A stretch of DNA of 64,000 bases from positions 8,490,429-8,554,428 of the forward strand of contig OZ037769.1 of the NCBI GenBank assembly GCA_964035545.1, in the 5' to 3' direction. Of this stretch, positions 13,346 to 51,870 are shown piece after piece (position 1 is the stretch's first letter; each line of letters begins with the position of its first letter). The translations under genes were made by a program, and so were the position numbers. The stretch is from Bugula neritina (taxonomy: Eukaryota > Bryozoa > Gymnolaemata > Cheilostomatida > Bugulidae). Below the pieces are notes generated by a model. The model was not told the DNA's origin, searched no databases, and saw only the letters and a program-made list of their open reading frames with translations.

Positions 13346-13616
13346 GCCGCTAAGAATTATTTGCATTATGAGTCACCTCTGTTACACTTATAGAATCCTA
13401 TTAACTAGGAAGCTACTTGAAACAGCATACTTTAAACCTTTCATAACAAAACTACTGAATAAAGCTGCCAATCAGTTTCAAGACTAAGGATAACACATGT
13501 ATGCCTTAATACAAAAGGTGTTTTGTAAGCTGTGAGTAAAAAGTAAATTTAGTCATAAAGCTGTTAGCGCTTCTCAATGTAGGTCAGGCTTATAACTAAC
13601 GTGTCTCAACAAAGAT

Positions 13617-42868
<29,252 letters not shown>

Positions 42869-43462
42869 GCTTGATTTGAAAGCAAAGTTCAAGAAACAGT
42901 ATTTGTGCTATTGTACTTTATGTCAACATTATTTATAATAATATAGGACAACAAAGTAATTACAGCATGTAATGAATACTCTGTTTCCATATATATGATA
43001 TAGTTATTATAATATTATCATAGATGTTGTAATCATATCGCATAAACCTCTGCTGCTTGTGAGCTTTAAAAAGAAAAGTTATTTTAGAAAACAATAGCCA
43101 CCGGAATATCAATTTTTAGTACATAAAATTATTTTGAATAGATTCATATGTTTTTTTTAATAAAGTATATGCAAATACGTCCATTGTTTCCGTTATAATG
43201 TTGTCCTTGTTTCTATTTCTATAAACTTACTTGGGTACATTAAGGTAGCTTATAAACCTCATAAGTGTAATTTTTTTATGCTAAAGATGTTGCATTATAA
43301 CATTATTGCTATAGAGAAGTTCAAAGAAACTATAGAGATATTTAGGTTTAAAAGCTAATGTTTATTGAAATACTGAAACGACTACTACTCCATTGTATAA
43401 CATACTCGGTAATCATCAATAAAATATATATTTATTCCTAATCTTACAAAATTATTTGCTAT
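42869..43462 (+). other. Gene B 3' UTR and 3' flank
   Basis: No gene is seen. AATAAA at 43,159-43,164 is a candidate poly(A) signal about 290 bp after the stop. Bases 43,390-43,462 resemble gene A flank at about 11,880-11,965. Confidence 0.45.
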
Positions 43463-43770
43463 TGTTATGATATTTTCAGTATTAGGGTTGATATGCAATC
43501 CAGAGAGTCTAATTACTTGCTAGAGAACTTCACCAGGATAAGTCGAGTAAGCGAGTATATATTTTAACACAATAACACATTACAAAAACTATACAAATAC
43601 ATCTAATAATACACACATCTAGACTATTCAGCACTCTAACTTCGACTGACTAACAGCGGGAAAACTACTACTGCTACTAACTATCAAAACCGCTAATTGG
43701 CTATCAATTGTTTCGGGTCAATTACGCGACCCTGCGTACTGTGCTGCTGGTAGCTCTACAAGCCACCACA
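43463..43770 (-). repeat. Gypsy copy 2, 3' LTR
   Basis: Minus-strand start TGTGGTGGCTTGTAGAGC; the other end reads ..CATAACA. It is preceded on the minus strand by a purine tract GGTGGGGGCGG. Confidence 0.9.
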
Positions 43771-43821
43771 CCGCCCCCACCAGCAGAAAGCCCTCTTTCT
43801 GATACAGAAAGTATTTCATTA

Positions 43822-44874
43822 TTACCCACGTACATCAGTAGACCAAAAGAAAAGACATAACATATATAAAGATACACAATAACAGACAGAGTCATTATAA
43901 CAGCAGGTTACATACAATTGGCCAGCTATAGAGAAAGAATACCGGCTAGTTGTGGTATTGGACAAGGACTCGAGCTTTCGAGCAGTCAAGCATTTGCATG
44001 ATCGTCTTGGATCCCCAAGAAGACGAGGCTTGTAGATCATTCCGGCAGCAGAACCAGAGTCAGTGTTGGGCACGACGATGTTTGGCCTGGCATATACGTA
44101 ACTTTCTTTAATCCGGCCAACCGAGCCTTTTAACTGAAAGAGTCCCGCCGTGGTATTAAGCAGATCCGGTGCTAACTGGGTAAACTCAGCCTGCAGTCGG
44201 AGGAGGCGTTCCTCTACAGTGGCCAGGCGAGCGGGGTCTGGGGACAGTGTCCATCTACGACAAAGAGGGGGACTTGGAGACCGGGTCCGTCTTTTCGTCG
44301 GGGTGGGGGAGACCTCTCCTTCTTCGGGATAGGTAAACTCTTCGGGGGTGTACACAATCTGAGGGCGGTCAGATACCAATGGAGATTGTTGCCTGGCATA
44401 GTCTAGTACGCGCTGGAAACCTGAGGTCAGGACGGCCAACAACATAGCCTTCTTCACTAGGGGTCGTATCAGAGTTAAGAATTCTGGATAGAGTTTGGCA
44501 TCCACCAGGTAATCCTCTCCGGAGAAACAGCCCGTCGCCCGATGTCTGGTGACGGGGTAGGGGTAGACATCATTATATCCACAGGGGCAGAATGTGAGTA
44601 AGAGGTGGGCGTTGACATGTAGCTTCAAGGAGCGGTGAGAGGCGCACTCCTCGTCACAAATCTGGCACCGCGTTCTTCCTTTGGATCCCCAGGCCGTTTC
44701 TATCTGCTCTTCTGTTTCCGGCGACACCCACCGCCAACGGCGGCGCAGTGGCTCGGGCCGGTCACCATTGGCATACTCCTCAGTATGCGGAGCGGGAAGT
44801 GCTCTATCCCGTACCCTGGTTGTAACTGGTCGAGTGTAATCTGAAAAAGTTTCAACAGTGTTAGTATAATACAC
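43822..44874 (-). CDS. Gypsy copy 2 ORF3: C2H2-finger protein downstream of pol (full length)
   Basis: An intact 350-residue frame starts MYYTNTVETFSDYTRPV. A C2H2 finger (CQICDEECASHRSLKLHVNA then H) lies at about residues 72-91, followed by FCPCGYNDVYPYPVTRHRAT and a GC, which may be a second metal site. The middle is helical (LIRPLVKKAMLLAVLTSGFQ), then an Arg/Ser/Pro-rich stretch (KRRTRSPSPPLCRRW) and a heptad-like segment (ATVEERLLRLQAEFTQLAP). The end has a Cys-rich hydrophobic run. It lies 3' of pol, where env would be, but lacks envelope hallmarks. I do not recognise a named family; an accessory nucleic-acid-binding protein is the best guess. Confidence 0.65.
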   Translation of the reverse strand: MYYTNTVETFSDYTRPVTTRVRDRALPAPHTEEYANGDRPEPLRRRWRWVSPETEEQIETAWGSKGRTRCQICDEECASHRSLKLHVNAHLLLTFCPCGYNDVYPYPVTRHRATGCFSGEDYLVDAKLYPEFLTLIRPLVKKAMLLAVLTSGFQRVLDYARQQSPLVSDRPQIVYTPEEFTYPEEGEVSPTPTKRRTRSPSPPLCRRWTLSPDPARLATVEERLLRLQAEFTQLAPDLLNTTAGLFQLKGSVGRIKESYVYARPNIVVPNTDSGSAAGMIYKPRLLGDPRRSCKCLTARKLESLSNTTTSRYSFSIAGQLYVTCCYNDSVCYCVSLYMLCLFFWSTDVRG

Positions 44875-45374
44875 TGCAGTGTTGTCAGCTTGAACAGCCT
44901 GGCAACTTCTCGTTCAGTTACTTCGTAAAGATTTATGGTAGTGAATAGTCAGATAGAACACGTATTGCAATGAGATTATAAAATCTCTAAGTCAAACTGA
45001 GTTCTTACTACGGTAGTTCACTAGCCTATCTCCAGTTCATTTGACTCAGTGAGTCGGAGCTGAGCAATGCAATCGAGTTTCCATATCAAGATATAGTTAA
45101 CTCACCCCACGATCTGTTGTCGTAAGACATACTGAATTTGTGAAATGGTTTGAACTACTGCTTAGAAACACATCTACTCTTGACTGCATCAGCGTATGAA
45201 AAGATTGAGCAACGTGGTTGGGGTGCGTGATTAAGACTTTGTGCACCCGGCGGATGAATTTTGTTTCTATTTCCGCCGATACAAAAGTTGATATTTCCGT
45301 GGTGTTGACAACTCCCACATTTGCTCGATACTTTTCTCGTACGGTTTTCCCCTAGACTTTCATACGCGCCGCTT

Positions 45375-46139
45375 TTAATGCAGTCGCATACGAAGTCTTT
45401 CAAATATGCGGGGGGTTGCCTCGTACGCTGTCCCCTTTCTAGGGAGGGGTGACACGCTCGCCGGTTTATTAGCAGGGGCCTCTAATGGCGTCTCTTCTTC
45501 ACCGTTAGCGGTCACTTCTTCTTGTTCTCCGGATGGAGCCCCTCCCTCCGTGGGGGTTTGCACTTCCGGAACCGGCTCGGTTTCTGAAAATGATGGAATC
45601 AGACTTGGCGGCGGCGGACGTGCTTTTGCTGGCAAAAGCTGTCGCTCCTCTCTCACCAAGTCTTTCTCCCGCGGTATGACCACTTCATATTCAGGTCCAT
45701 GCCGCCGTCGCCCGCGTGTTGTTGTCTGCCTCCTGGGCTCCAACAACGGGGGGGCTTTTCCCACTGCGTCGGGGCTAGCCCAATACGGCTTCAAGCAAGA
45801 CTCATTCTGGATAGACACCTGTCCTGAGCGCTCAATCTTGTACGTATGGTTGGGCATAGCCTCGACGATCACGTAGGGTCCCACGAACTTAGGCTGTAAC
45901 TTAGCCGCCTGCCCGCGACGCCTACGGTAATTGACCATCCACACCTTATCCCCCGTTTGGTAGAGGGGTGGTTCCTTGGAATCTTCGTGTCGCACCTTCC
46001 ACTGCTGTTCGCACAGTATATCGTGTGCGGCCTTCATCCGTTCCACTAGTTCACTGGCATACTCGTGAATCGAGTTGTCTAGCTTTGGAACGTGGTAGGT
46101 GAGATGGTCAGGTACCCGGGTCTCTCTCCCGAGCATCAA
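45375..46139 (-). CDS. Gypsy copy 2: integrase C-terminal region and acidic Pro-rich tail
   Basis: A 254-residue frame overlaps the main pol frame by a few bases because of a short deletion. It includes LMLGRETRVPD-like integrase end sequence, the GPY/F module (QPKFVGPYVIVEAMPNHTYK), then NESCLKPYWASP and a Pro/Glu-rich tail. In copy 1 this region is split by a nested element. Confidence 0.8.
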   Translation of the reverse strand: MMLGRETRVPDHLTYHVPKLDNSIHEYASELVERMKAAHDILCEQQWKVRHEDSKEPPLYQTGDKVWMVNYRRRRGQAAKLQPKFVGPYVIVEAMPNHTYKIERSGQVSIQNESCLKPYWASPDAVGKAPPLLEPRRQTTTRGRRRHGPEYEVVIPREKDLVREERQLLPAKARPPPPSLIPSFSETEPVPEVQTPTEGGAPSGEQEEVTANGEEETPLEAPANKPASVSPLPRKGTAYEATPRIFERLRMRLH

Positions 46140-48607
46140 GAGGTGTGTGGGGTGCTACGGTATGCACACATGACCTGCGGCAACACCGTGTCCCATTCCT
46201 CTTGACTGCGTCCAAGGAGGAGACTCCGGAGCGCATCACCTAGCATCCGGTTGTTGCGCTCCACCACTCCATTACCTTGTGGGTGATAGGGGGTGGTCCT
46301 GCTCTGATTTACTCCCCAGAGGCGGCAAAGGTCGCTCATCAGTTGAGACTGGAATTGAGCGCCTTGATCAGAGTGTATCTGTTCGGGGAGACCAAAATAA
46401 CAGAATACATGTTGGTCTAGTACCCTGGCCACTGTTGGGGCTGACGCATCAGGGATAGCCAGAGCATCCGCCCACCTAGTAAAGTGGTCGGTCAGTACTA
46501 AGATCCAACTATTGCCTCTGGGGGTCAGGGGCATGGGTCCGACCAGGTCAACAGCTACCACTTGCCACAGCCTTCCAGCATGTAACCTCCGCCGTCCCGC
46601 TTCACCAAGGAGACGGCCATGCTTGCTGGCCTGGCAGATTTCGCACTGCTTTACTCTGAGCCGGACATCCCGCCCCATTTTGGGCCAATACCACCGGAGT
46701 TGCAATTTGGAGATCACTCTCTTGACCCCTGCGTGGGCCTGTTTGTGAGTGTCCCCGATTAACTCACGGCGTATGGCACTGGGGCAGACCACCCTTTTCT
46801 TCTCCGGGTGTCTGCCGTTGGCAGCTAGAGAGATGGTCAATAGACCATCCTGCCCGATCCTCAGCGAGTCGCAACGCTGGCAGAATAGCCGGAACTCGGC
46901 GCATCCCTGCCGTATGCGTTCCTCCTTGGGTCGTCGCCCGTCCTTTTTGGCCCGATATATGTCTGCCACTACCCCAGGCAACTCCTCTTGGAGCTTCTTC
47001 AGCTCCTGGACATTATCGGCCAGTACAGGATTGGTGCGGAGGTTCTGTACAACCTCCGGGGACTCGTCAACCTCCTGCCTGAGTTGACCCTGGTCCCAGT
47101 CAAACGGTGCTCCGTGGTGAGCCAATGTCTCCAGCTCACATCGCGGGGACCTCCCGTCCCTCCTCTCGATGTTGAGACACTGTTTGCAACCTCCATCAGG
47201 TCGGCGGCTCAAACCATCCGCATTGCTGTGTCTCTTGCCCGGTCGATGTTCGATCCGGTACGAGAATTCAGCTAGGATTTCGAGCCACCCGGCGACCTGA
47301 CTAGAGGGCTCTGCTCTCTTGCACAACCAGATCAGCGAGGCATGATCCGTACGCAGCCGGAACTTCCTGCCGTATAAGTATGGTCTGAAGTGCTTTACTG
47401 ACTTGATTACTGCCAGCAGCTCCTTGCGGGTAGTGCAGTAATTTCGTTCAGTGGGAGAGAGAGACTTGCTGTAGTAGGCTACTACTACCTCTCGGCCTTC
47501 CTGCACTTGAGACAGCACAGCGCCAACATTTTGGTCACTGGCGTCAGTGTCGAGGATGTACTCCAGAATGGGGTCTGGGTAGGCCAAGATGGGCGCCGTT
47601 AGTAGGCAGCCCTTAAGGCGGTCGAACGCTCCTTGTTCGACTGGGGTCCACTGCCACGTCACTCCCTTTGCGATGAGCCGGTTTAACGGCTGTGCTATGC
47701 CCGCAAAGTCTGGTATGTATTGCCTGTAATACCCTACCAGCCCCAAGAAAGCCCTAAGTCCGGTCAAGTCTTGGGGGGTGACCCAGTCTTCTATTGCCCG
47801 TACCTTTTCGGGATCCGTTGCCACGCCGTTTCGGCCGACAACGTGCCCCAGGTACTTGACCTCCAGCTGCAATAGAGCGCACTTGGAAGGTTTGAGCTTA
47901 AGACCGGCACCTCGGAGTCTCTCGAAGACCTCCTGCAGACGACTGACATGCGTCTCGAAGTCTGGGGAGATCACGATGACATCGTCGAGGTAGATCAGCA
48001 GCGTCTTCCAATGGAGCCCGCTGAGGACTTGCTCCATCAGCCTCTGGAAGGTGGCTGGGGCGGAGGTTAACCCGAAAGGCAACACCTTCCACTTCCACAA
48101 ACCGTCCCGTGTGATAAACGCCGCTTTCTCCTGGGCGTCGGGACTCAGAGGAACTTGCCAGTAGCCACTCAGCAAGTCTAACGTACTGAAGTACTTGCTG
48201 ACGGCTAAGGCATCCAGTGACTCATCAATACGAGGTAGAGGGTAGGCGTCCTGTATGGTTACGCTATTGAGTTTGCGGTAATCCACACAGAACCGCCAAC
48301 TGCCGTCTTTCTTCCGGACCAGTACGACCGGCGAGCTCCACGCACTATGGGCGGGCTCTATGAGGCCGCGGTCCAGAAGATCCCGTACGTGTCGGCTAAC
48401 CTCCTTCTCTTTTTCCGGCCCCAGCCTGCGTGTGGGTTGCCGGACAGGGACTGTCCCTGCAGTCAGCGGTATTTCGTGTCTGACAACTCCAGTCAGCCTC
48501 ACGTCATAATCTCCGCTGCTGAACACATCACCGTAGTCGCGTAGCAACTTCGCCATAGCTTGGCGTTCTTTGTTACTCGCGCAGCCGCCACAGGCTGTGT
48601 CATACAA
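46136..48607 (-). CDS. Gypsy copy 2 pol: RT, RNase H and integrase core
   Basis: An 823-residue open frame. RT motifs include RKKDGSWRFCVDYRKLN, LPFGLTSAPATFQRLM and the YLDD box. RNase H follows (DTDASDQNVGAVLS, TRKELLAV). The integrase has the zinc-binding pair (CEICQASKHG) and a D,D,E core (VDLVGPMP, HSDQGAQFQ, NGVVERNNRM). The protease is in separate upstream frames, and the frame ends early at RSTPHTS, so this is a fragment of Pol with all RT and integrase catalytic residues present. Confidence 0.9.
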   Translation of the reverse strand: MYDTACGGCASNKERQAMAKLLRDYGDVFSSGDYDVRLTGVVRHEIPLTAGTVPVRQPTRRLGPEKEKEVSRHVRDLLDRGLIEPAHSAWSSPVVLVRKKDGSWRFCVDYRKLNSVTIQDAYPLPRIDESLDALAVSKYFSTLDLLSGYWQVPLSPDAQEKAAFITRDGLWKWKVLPFGLTSAPATFQRLMEQVLSGLHWKTLLIYLDDVIVISPDFETHVSRLQEVFERLRGAGLKLKPSKCALLQLEVKYLGHVVGRNGVATDPEKVRAIEDWVTPQDLTGLRAFLGLVGYYRQYIPDFAGIAQPLNRLIAKGVTWQWTPVEQGAFDRLKGCLLTAPILAYPDPILEYILDTDASDQNVGAVLSQVQEGREVVVAYYSKSLSPTERNYCTTRKELLAVIKSVKHFRPYLYGRKFRLRTDHASLIWLCKRAEPSSQVAGWLEILAEFSYRIEHRPGKRHSNADGLSRRPDGGCKQCLNIERRDGRSPRCELETLAHHGAPFDWDQGQLRQEVDESPEVVQNLRTNPVLADNVQELKKLQEELPGVVADIYRAKKDGRRPKEERIRQGCAEFRLFCQRCDSLRIGQDGLLTISLAANGRHPEKKRVVCPSAIRRELIGDTHKQAHAGVKRVISKLQLRWYWPKMGRDVRLRVKQCEICQASKHGRLLGEAGRRRLHAGRLWQVVAVDLVGPMPLTPRGNSWILVLTDHFTRWADALAIPDASAPTVARVLDQHVFCYFGLPEQIHSDQGAQFQSQLMSDLCRLWGVNQSRTTPYHPQGNGVVERNNRMLGDALRSLLLGRSQEEWDTVLPQVMCAYRSTPHTS

Positions 48608-48634
48608 CTCCCGGAGATGTGCTGGGACTGTCCC

Positions 48635-49538
48635 TCACCCTTGAGTAGGGCACCGAGGGAATGCTTCCGTCGCATCACCTAGCGACGGGCCCACGTCCTT
48701 CTCCTGAACAGAGTGAAAACGGCCCAGCATAGACCCAGCCGGAAGCTTGACAGACTCGGTAAAGGGGTTGACACACTGCACTAAGATCTCCCCTTGCTCA
48801 GTCAGCTTATGCAGACTGCTGGCAAGTTGGATCCTTTCGTGCGCGCCTTCAACTACCCCGAGTCCAGAGATCCGGCTATTGTTCACCCTGCAGTGAATGG
48901 TAGCCCGGGAGCGGCCTGGTATGGTACGGTTGCGTACCACCTGCACACCTCCCACTAAAAGGCGGCCGAACTTGTCGACGCAGGCGAGTTCTCGCCCGGA
49001 CATCACCATCGCAGATTTACTAAAATCGATGTGACATCCGTGCCATTTTAGGAATGGCATCCCGAGGATGGCGTCCTCCTTGAGCTGACTGACGATAAAC
49101 ATCTCTTGGATCGTTTGATCCCGGACTCGTCCCGTAAAGCTCAATTATACCATAGAAGGGAAGGCACGACCCGTCAGCTAGGGTGCCATACTCCCCCTCG
49201 TATGGTTCCATCTCGCCCCTGACCCTACCACTGAGGGTGTCGAAAAGTTGGCGGCTTAAGAGGTTCGTGGTACAGCCCGAATCAATGAGGAAAGTAACAG
49301 CTTTGCCTTCCAGTTTACCGGGCAAGAAATAGCTGTTCCCATGGGGCTGCACCTGAACTCTCTCTTCAGGCCTTACTTTCGCAGGGAGTACCTCCCTCGC
49401 TTTGGGTCGCGAAGGAGGTCTTTTGGGATGATGGTAAGTGGGCCTCGGAGGTGCCGAGGCTAGATTTCCGGCTACCTTTGTTGGCTCCCATCCAGATTCT
49501 TGGGCTGGTAGCCCTTCGAATCGATTGTGGAGGGGCAT
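48635..49538 (-). pseudogene. Gypsy copy 2 protease region (frameshifted)
   Basis: Two overlapping frames, 49,538-49,020 and 49,144-48,635, together match the N-terminal part of copy 1 pol. The protease motif FLIDSGCTTNLLS is in the first. A frameshift near 49,135 splits them and a stop near 48,635 separates them from the RT frame. Confidence 0.85.
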
Positions 49539-49654
49539 GGAAAAGGTAGCAGCGGGGCGGAGCCCCTTGCTGGTCCGTCGCGGCTGTTGTCACTGTTGGT
49601 TGCCAGTACGCGGTGCCCGTCTGGGTGACCTGCGTTTCTTCTTCCCTAGAGGTT

Positions 49655-50608
49655 TCATCGTCGGCCCGCAGGAGGTGGGAACATCTGCGAGCCGCGGTAG
49701 TTTAACCCCGGAGTTAGGAAGGGACAGTACCTGCGAAAATGTCCTTGATTTCCGCATTCCCAGCAAAAACTGACCGTTTCTCCCGGTGGCGGCGCCGGTG
49801 ACCGTACGGGCTCAGCGGCGGTACCTACTGGGGTTTGGGGTGTCAGTGTTGCTATCAGTTTGGCCAGCATGTCTGTCATTTGAGTGACTTTCGATGCTGT
49901 CGCTAACTGAGCCACGGCAGCCGTGGCGGAGGTTTCCTCCTCTCGTCCCGCTGCCGTGTCCGCGCGGTCTACTTCCACTTGACGGGAGCTCCCGCGACTT
50001 TTATGCATTTGATTTGCTAAGAGGTAAGCTTCCCCCTCTGTCAGAGCATCTTCAACGGTGGTGACTCCCCTAGCTAGAAACTGGTGGTGGAGACCCAGAT
50101 CGTCGACAGATGCTATGAAGGCGTCAAGGGTATACCTCTCGCGGTTGACTGGGGGCAAGTCGCTGTATGCGATCTGTGCCAGCTTCATGACCGCGGCGGC
50201 ATGTTCCCGCAGCGGGGTGCGGGGATCACGCCGCAACCTTTGCAGTCAGGCCCGGGTATCTGTAGCAGAGAGGCCGAAGCGGGCCCGCAGAGAAGCAAAG
50301 ATGTTATTGATGTCTACTCCCAGCCCATAAGGCTTGGCTTTGTCCATCAATGCCATTCTAAGCTTCAGCAGGGCCACCCTACCGAGCCACTGGGCGACGT
50401 CCATTACGTCGCTAAACTCTTGGATGAATTGCTCCACCTCTTCTTCGCCCATGAAGGTGAGCGCCTTTAACCGGTAGCGGTCTTCACTTAGTTCCCTCGG
50501 AACCCTTCGCTCTTCTACTACATGGTTGACAGGCATTGTCTCTACAGCATTGTCTCTACGCTCACCTTCTACTGCCGGTGGTTGCATTCCAGCGTTTTCA
50601 GTCTCCAT
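49655..50608 (-). pseudogene. Gypsy copy 2 gag (interrupted by a nonsense codon)
   Basis: Frames 50,608-50,246 and 50,236-49,655 are collinear with copy 1 gag. A TGA at 50,246-50,248 lies where copy 1 has an Arg codon. The zinc knuckle CWECGNQGHFRRYC is intact CCHC here. Confidence 0.88.
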
Positions 50609-50641
50609 CTTGGATGTGCACTATCCCACCGCTGCCACCAC

Positions 50642-50947
50642 TGTTATGATTTTCAGTATTAGGGTTGATATGCAATCCAGAGAGTCTAATTACTTGCTAG
50701 AGAACTTCACCAGGATAAGTCGAGTAAATGAGTATATATTTTAACACAATAACACATTACAAAAACTATACAAATACATCTAATAATACACACATCTAGA
50801 CTATTCAGCACTCTAACTTCGACTGACTAACAGCGGGAAAACTACTACTGCTACTAACTATCAAAACCGCTAATTGGCTATCAATTGTTCCGGGTCAATT
50901 ACGCGACCCTGCGTACTGTGCTGCTGGTAGCTCCACGAGCCACCATA
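50642..50947 (-). repeat. Gypsy copy 2, 5' LTR
   Basis: Partner of 43,463-43,770. Its outer end reads CCACCATA on the + strand (CCACCACA in the partner), a single change. Confidence 0.9.
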
Positions 50948-51870
50948 CTATTTAGAATTCAAAATTCATTTCAATCTTAACTCTATACTTTATTATTGCA
51001 GATTTCTTTACTCAATTACAATTCAAATATAGCTCCATTATCTAACAAAAAGCTTGATGAAGTTAGCTAACTTGTAAAACTCATGCATAGTAACATTTAT
51101 AGTTTAAGTTTCAGACCTGTTATTGGCACATCTCTACAAGTTAACTTTTCCAGTTTGCTTACATTGAACGTACACCACACTCTTTATATACAATATCTTT
51201 TGCACTGACTGTTTATGTTAGTGTTGCACTTTGATTACTAACAACTCTTGATGATTTTGATTTAATTATTCATTTTCGATTATTATTGTAATTTGCAGAT
51301 TATATGGGTAGCTCAAGATATATTGTGAGGTGTATTGGATATTATTTATCATATACGTTTAAATTGGAAGGCAGAAGTTGAACTTTATTCTCACGCACTG
51401 GCATATAACATCAAACCTCCTCTTTCCTTCTTTTTATAATTCATTATTATAGACGTTACTAGTTGATTATAAAGCAAAAATAGCTCTATTACCTTTTAGA
51501 AAAAAATTATTTTGAATCTAATTATAGCTAAGTTACGGACCTGAATAGAGTAGTTCTCTTTTTATTTCAAAGAATGTTTGCTTTAGCTTTTACTTAGCTT
51601 TCACCTTTTATATGTTTCTTTGCACTAAACACTAGCACAGTCTTATACATTCACTGAACGAATTAAGCTAAAAAAACATAGCTAAGTGTATGACACATCA
51701 AGAAGGAAGTTAGTAGAGTATGCTAATCAATTCAGTTTCTTCAAGTCAAATACGCACTCTTAAAAACTGAAATCAACAACATAACAGAAAAGAAAAGCTA
51801 CTCGTTGACTGCACATGGTACATCAATATACTGACTATCACTTACTCTAAAAAGAGTACATGACTTCATC
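50948..51870. other. Spacer upstream of gene C
   Basis: AT-rich, no gene seen. Bases 51,565-51,660 resemble 12,118-12,210 upstream of gene B, supporting a tandem duplication that included the 5' flank. It should contain the gene C promoter; no clear core element was recognised. Confidence 0.45.

Larger units (their letters stand above)
43463..50947 (-). mobile_element. Gypsy-type LTR retrotransposon copy 2 (damaged), between genes B and C
   Basis: Same family as copy 1, mostly well above 90 percent similar by eye. LTRs are 43,463-43,770 and 50,642-50,947; target duplication CTAT is at 43,459-43,462 and 50,948-50,951. The order on the minus strand is the same: LTR, gag, pol, C2H2-finger ORF3, LTR. 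Lesions differ from copy 1: a nonsense codon in gag, frameshifts in the protease, and a small deletion near the end of the integrase core. The two LTRs differ at only a handful of positions, so the insertion is fairly recent. Confidence 0.92.

Noticed and set aside
43822-44874. Envelope gene of an errantivirus-like element
   Set aside because: Position fits, but there is no signal peptide, furin site or fusion peptide, and a C2H2 finger lies near the N-terminus.
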